This document shows positions 6,641 through 9,486 of a stretch of 9,486 nucleotides of DNA, in pieces. The DNA lies in contig ONVJ01000230.1 of NCBI GenBank assembly GCA_900321265.1, positions 1 through 9,486 of the forward strand, read 5' to 3'. The DNA is from an uncultured Eubacteriales bacterium. GTDB lineage: Bacteria > Bacillota > Clostridia > Oscillospirales > CAG-272. Numbering within the stretch: position 1 is the stretch's first letter; the number at the start of each line of letters is the position of its first letter. A program made the position numbers and the translations under genes. The notes below the pieces were generated by a model. The model did not search any database. It was not told the origin of the DNA and saw nothing but the letters and a program-made list of their open reading frames with translations.

Positions 6641-6669
6641 TTGACTAATTAAAAAAAAGAACATATAAT
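6641..6669 (+). promoter_or_regulatory. Sigma-A promoter of the TerB/ATPase operon
   Basis: TTGACT (6641-6646) and TATAAT (6664-6669) with a 17-base spacer that is almost all A/T. This is as close to consensus as the acpP promoter, so transcription is expected to be strong unless repressed. The predicted start is near 6676, leaving a leader of about 96 bases before the ATG at 6772. Confidence 0.87.
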
Positions 6670-6680
6670 AATATATTACC

Positions 6681-6761
6681 CGGGACAGCTTTTGCTGTCG
6701 GTTTCACGCAGTTTCAGTCGTCGGGACCCGCCTCCGGGGAGGAAAAGTCCGGAAACAGGAG
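6681..6761 (+). promoter_or_regulatory. Structured 5' leader and ribosome binding site of the TerB-domain gene
   Basis: Just after the predicted transcription start is a perfect 6-pair hairpin, GACAGC (6684-6689) with GCTGTC (6694-6699), loop TTTT. A second structure pairs GGAC (6723-6726) with GTCC (6747-6750) around a CCTC/GAGG inner stem (6731-6734/6739-6742), burying a GGAGG. The functional Shine-Dalgarno is probably AGGAG at 6757-6761, 10 bases before the ATG, just outside the second structure. It fits no riboswitch class I know. Confidence 0.5.
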
Positions 6762-6771
6762 CCGTTAAAAG

Positions 6772-8499
6772 ATGAAGGATAATAAAAGCAGCGGCTTCCC
6801 CGGACATGCCCCGGGGAATGAGACCGGGCTTCCCGGGATCGAGATAGAGATCCCGGAGATCGGGACGGCGTCGGCAAATTCCACCCGAGAGGGGGTCCCG
6901 AAGGGGACCCCGAAAGCCCTCTCTCAGATCAGGACTCAGCCCTCCGCGGCTCCCCTTTATGAATACGAGCCCCGGCTTCCGCTTATTGAAAAGGTCTCGG
7001 TCTTCCGATGGGGCACCGAATACAGGTATTACGACAGTTTCCTGGAAGCCGCCGAGAGACTGAAATCCCTTGTCTCGGACAGATCAGAGTATACCCCTTT
7101 CTTTTCATATATGCCTCAGTACTCCCAGCTGAACGCCGAACAGCTCGGCTATTATCTCTGTCTGAGATCCGAAATTACCGAAGGCAGATTCCCCGAGGCC
7201 GACTACGGTTACCTGCTTCTTCTGATATACGAATCGATAAACCTTGCCGGAGTATACGACGACCATGACAGGGGGATCCCTCCCGAGACCGCTCTGGATA
7301 TGCTTCTTAATATCTGGAGAGGATACAGAAATATCCACCCGAGGCTTGACGGTCAGCTTTCGGAGTGGGTCTGCGATTTCTGCCTGATCCACCGGATGCG
7401 TCCTCCGCTCGACGCGATCCGGCCTTTCGTCCGGGATGCCGTGAAGAGCGCCTCTCTGAAGGAATTCTATGCCGAACCCGAGGGCGACGGCTTCATACCG
7501 TTTCTCACCGACCATGTTTCGGGATACGACTACAGGAAAAGCAGATTCGCCTCCGACGCCGGTGCGGGAGCCCTGTTCGACAGGCATATTCCCGCCATGC
7601 TCGACTATGTCTCCGCGTCGGGGGATGGACAGGGCAGCCTGCTGGGCAGACTCGATCCCCGCACCGTTTCGAGAGACGCCTTTGTCGGAGCCCTATCGGT
7701 ACCTGCGGTAAAAAAGAAGATAACAGTCATATACAAGTCGTTCACAGCCTCTTTCGAGACGAAAATGGCGGTCACGGCACTTATCAAATACGGTGAAAAC
7801 AGGCTGAGAAGCGCTCTTGGGATCAAGTCGAGAATGTCGGTGACCGGACTCCCCGACCGGCTGAAGAGACTGGCGGACAGCTATTTCAAAGAAGTTAATC
7901 TGATCTCGGAACAGCACCGGACTGCCGCCGCATCCGGTCCCGCCGTCCCGGAATGGGAGAAGTATTACGAGCCCGAGAAGACCGAGATGTCCTTTGAGAG
8001 AGCCCGTGAGATCGAACAGAGCTCCTGGGAGACGACAGAAAAGCTCATCTCGGCCTTCGGTGACGGTCTGCAGGAAGGCGGTGCCTCTCCGGAAGCCGAG
8101 GAGCTTCCCGCCGAAGCCGAAGGGGGATCGGCGCCGGCTCCCGTCCCCGGACGGATGCCGGACGGTGATGCCCCGAAGGAAGATCCATCAGCGGGGACAG
8201 CGGCGACAGAGCTGTCCGGCGATCAGGCCGGATCAGAAGAAACCGGGAGCGCCGGTGTTCCGTCTGCGCCCTGGCCTGAAGCTTATGCCGGTTTTGTCTC
8301 GGCGCTCCTGAAAAATGACCGGAAAGCCGCGGCGTCCGAGTCAAAAAGGCTCGGGCGACCCTCGGCGATCATCGCCGAAGAGATCAATTCTGCGGCATAT
8401 GAGCTTTTCGGCGACATACTGATCGAGGAGACCGACGGCGGATTCGCGATAATACCTGACTATGCCGAAGAAGCTGCGAGGCTGGCCGGAGAAGCGTAA
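6772..8499 (+). CDS. TerB_N/TerB_C domain protein, likely SngA-like component of a Shango-type defence system
   Basis: A 575-residue soluble protein with no signal peptide or membrane segment. Residues 1-70 are Pro/Gly-rich and probably disordered. About 78-215 match the TerB_N domain: FRWGTEYRYY, SEYTPFFSYMPQYSQLNAEQLGYY, then a helix with LLLLIYESINLAG. A helical middle region (about 310-375) follows. The TerB_C region begins near residue 400 (SFERAREIEQSSWET) and is interrupted by an acidic, Ala/Pro/Gly-rich linker at about 436-497; it ends with INSAAYELFGDILIEE and IIPDYAEEA. The next gene encodes a DUF2791 ATPase. TerB-domain protein plus BrxD-like ATPase plus helicase is the published make-up of the Shango anti-phage system; the biochemical role of the TerB component is unknown. 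The start is an ATG with AGGAG upstream and a consensus promoter. Domain call fairly sure; system call is inference. Confidence 0.78.
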   Translation: MKDNKSSGFPGHAPGNETGLPGIEIEIPEIGTASANSTREGVPKGTPKALSQIRTQPSAAPLYEYEPRLPLIEKVSVFRWGTEYRYYDSFLEAAERLKSLVSDRSEYTPFFSYMPQYSQLNAEQLGYYLCLRSEITEGRFPEADYGYLLLLIYESINLAGVYDDHDRGIPPETALDMLLNIWRGYRNIHPRLDGQLSEWVCDFCLIHRMRPPLDAIRPFVRDAVKSASLKEFYAEPEGDGFIPFLTDHVSGYDYRKSRFASDAGAGALFDRHIPAMLDYVSASGDGQGSLLGRLDPRTVSRDAFVGALSVPAVKKKITVIYKSFTASFETKMAVTALIKYGENRLRSALGIKSRMSVTGLPDRLKRLADSYFKEVNLISEQHRTAAASGPAVPEWEKYYEPEKTEMSFERAREIEQSSWETTEKLISAFGDGLQEGGASPEAEELPAEAEGGSAPAPVPGRMPDGDAPKEDPSAGTAATELSGDQAGSEETGSAGVPSAPWPEAYAGFVSALLKNDRKAAASESKRLGRPSAIIAEEINSAAYELFGDILIEETDGGFAIIPDYAEEAARLAGEA

Positions 8500-8583
8500 G
8501 AGCAGTCTCCGCCAACCCGGATCCCTCAGCCGGGACAGGCTTTTGCCAACCGGTGACGATGAGTGTCATCAACGGAGTTGAAA
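8500..8583 (+). promoter_or_regulatory. Structured spacer and ribosome binding site before the ATPase gene
   Basis: The 84 bases between the two genes contain CCGG (8530-8533) that can pair with CCGG (8550-8553) around a GGC-TTTT-GCC hairpin (8538-8547). Next comes a GGTGAC/GTCATC stem (8552-8557/8565-8570, one G-T pair), then GGAG at 8574-8577, 6 bases before the ATG. The two stems overlap at 8552-8553, so they may be alternatives. No separate promoter is seen, so the gene is probably co-transcribed with the one upstream. Confidence 0.5.
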
Positions 8584-9486
8584 ATGGATAATGATCTGAA
8601 AAACGCATCCGGCGCGTCCTCTGCCGCCGGAAAACAGAATATAAGCACGCCTCCCGCAGTGCCTAAGAGGATACTCGCCTCGCTTATCGCGTCGGTCTCG
8701 GCCGGCGTCGTGCCGAGATCGGGCGCTCCCTATATCGCGATCGGCCGGAAGGAGGAAATAGCCGCCTTCCTGTCTGACCTTGAGCTCGTCTCGGATGGAG
8801 GAGGAGCCGTAAGGTTTCTCATCGGAAGATACGGCAGCGGTAAGAGCTTCCTCATGCAGCTCATCCGCGGCTACGCGCTCGAGCGCGACTTCGTCTGCGC
8901 CGACGCCGATCTCTCCCCCGAAAGGCGGCTTTACGGCACCGGCGGGACCGGCCTTGCGACCTACCGCGAGCTGATGAAGAACCTGTCGGTCAGGACATCT
9001 CCCGACGGCGGAGGTCTCTCCTCGATAATCGGCAGACTCGTTTATAAGGTAAGGACCGAGCTTGAGGAGTCGGGGGAGGACGCCGATTCGGTCGGATACG
9101 GCGCCCTTCTGGCCACGGCGGTCAGAAAAAAACTCTCGGGACTTGAGGCGCTTGTCGGCGGCTTTGATTTCGCGCGTGTTGTCGCCGGATGGTACGAGGC
9201 GGACGTCGCCGACGACTCGGACAGGAAATCGGCCTGCATGCGCTGGCTGAGAGGAGAGTTCGCAAACAAGACCGAAGCCATAGCCGCCCTCGGCTTCAGG
9301 GTATCCGAGATAATCGGCGATTCAAACTGGTACGACTATCTCAAGCTCTGGGCGGGGATGTCGTCGACCGTCGGCTATCGAGGCATGATCGTCTTCATAG
9401 ACGAGTGCGTCAACCTCTACAAGATCCCGCACAGGACCTCGAGAGAGAACAACTACGAGAAGATACTTTCGATCTTCAACGACACC
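8584..9486 (+). CDS. DUF2791 (BrxD-like) P-loop ATPase, likely SngB-like; 3' end outside window
   Basis: The first 301 residues of an AAA+-like ATPase of the family that includes BREX BrxD. After a low-complexity start (1-27), the visible domain has GRKEE near residue 54, a Walker A GRYGSGKS (81-88, Lys87) and an ADADLSPERRLYG segment typical of the family. It continues with TYRELMKNLS, and the Walker B reads MIVFIDECVN (268-277; Asp273, Glu274). The final visible residues, RENNYEKILSIFNDT, also match the family; arginine-finger regions would lie downstream. It probably hydrolyses ATP and works with the TerB-domain protein encoded 84 bases upstream. The frame is open to the window edge, so the gene is cut there. 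Start ATG with GGAG 6 bases upstream. The family call is firm; membership of a Shango-type system rests on the neighbour and on a helicase expected next, which I cannot see. Confidence 0.83.
   Translation, partial: MDNDLKNASGASSAAGKQNISTPPAVPKRILASLIASVSAGVVPRSGAPYIAIGRKEEIAAFLSDLELVSDGGGAVRFLIGRYGSGKSFLMQLIRGYALERDFVCADADLSPERRLYGTGGTGLATYRELMKNLSVRTSPDGGGLSSIIGRLVYKVRTELEESGEDADSVGYGALLATAVRKKLSGLEALVGGFDFARVVAGWYEADVADDSDRKSACMRWLRGEFANKTEAIAALGFRVSEIIGDSNWYDYLKLWAGMSSTVGYRGMIVFIDECVNLYKIPHRTSRENNYEKILSIFNDT

Noticed and set aside
6561..6680. Possible transfer boundary or attachment site at the A/T-rich tract before the TerB operon
   Set aside because: No tRNA gene, integrase or flanking direct repeat is visible, and codon use of the operon resembles the neighbouring genes; the A/T richness is explained by two promoters.
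6681..6761. Leader of the TerB gene as a known riboswitch or T-box
   Set aside because: No T-box specifier or antiterminator sequence and no conserved core of FMN, TPP, SAM, cobalamin or c-di-GMP riboswitches could be recognised; only simple hairpins are visible.
7105..7587. 160-codon minus-strand open frame opposite the TerB-domain gene
   Set aside because: No ribosome binding site, no promoter and no recognisable protein; the plus-strand frame has clear domain matches.

Overview
The window looks like a chromosomal segment of a GC-rich, monoderm Clostridia-type Bacillota, probably a gut or rumen anaerobe. The evidence is an IreB-family protein, a YesL/DUF624 membrane protein, a Gram-positive style D-Ala-D-Ala carboxypeptidase with a C-terminal anchor, GC-rich coding sequence rich in TCG, CCG, AGA/AGG and ATA/ATC codons, and short A/T-rich intergenic regions with consensus sigma-A promoters. 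I cannot name a genus. I see no tRNA, rRNA, CRISPR array, insertion sequence or prophage gene.

Layout. (1) Positions 1-1337, plus strand: the 3' part of a ComEC-like DNA-uptake channel whose metallo-beta-lactamase-like domain has lost most metal ligands. (2) 1338-1651: a convergent intergenic region with a strong rho-independent terminator for the minus-strand genes. (3) 3798-1652, minus strand: a promoter, an acyl carrier protein gene, a SpoU/TrmH-like RNA 2'-O-methyltransferase gene and a DUF624 membrane protein gene, ending at that terminator. (4) 3799-3996: no gene seen. (5) 6612-3997, minus strand: a second promoter and three tightly packed genes, ireB, ribF and a divergent S11 D,D-carboxypeptidase, each joined by a 4-base ATGA overlap. 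(6) 6584-6669: back-to-back consensus promoters. (7) 6641 to the window end, plus strand: a TerB_N/TerB_C protein followed by a DUF2791 (BrxD-like) P-loop ATPase cut by the window edge.

The left and middle parts are mostly housekeeping: cofactor synthesis, lipid carrier, RNA modification and cell-wall maintenance. Several of the enzymes carry substitutions at catalytic motifs (ComEC MBL domain, S11 peptidase SxN and KTG motifs, SpoU motifs 1 and 3). The right-hand pair is the notable accessory element. A TerB-domain protein next to a DUF2791 ATPase is the first two-thirds of the architecture described as the Shango anti-phage system (TerB-like protein, BrxD-like ATPase, helicase). The helicase would lie just beyond position 9486, so the assignment is an inference from two of three genes. 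Each of the two genes has a structured leader with a shared CGGGACAG-(G)CTTTTGC motif.
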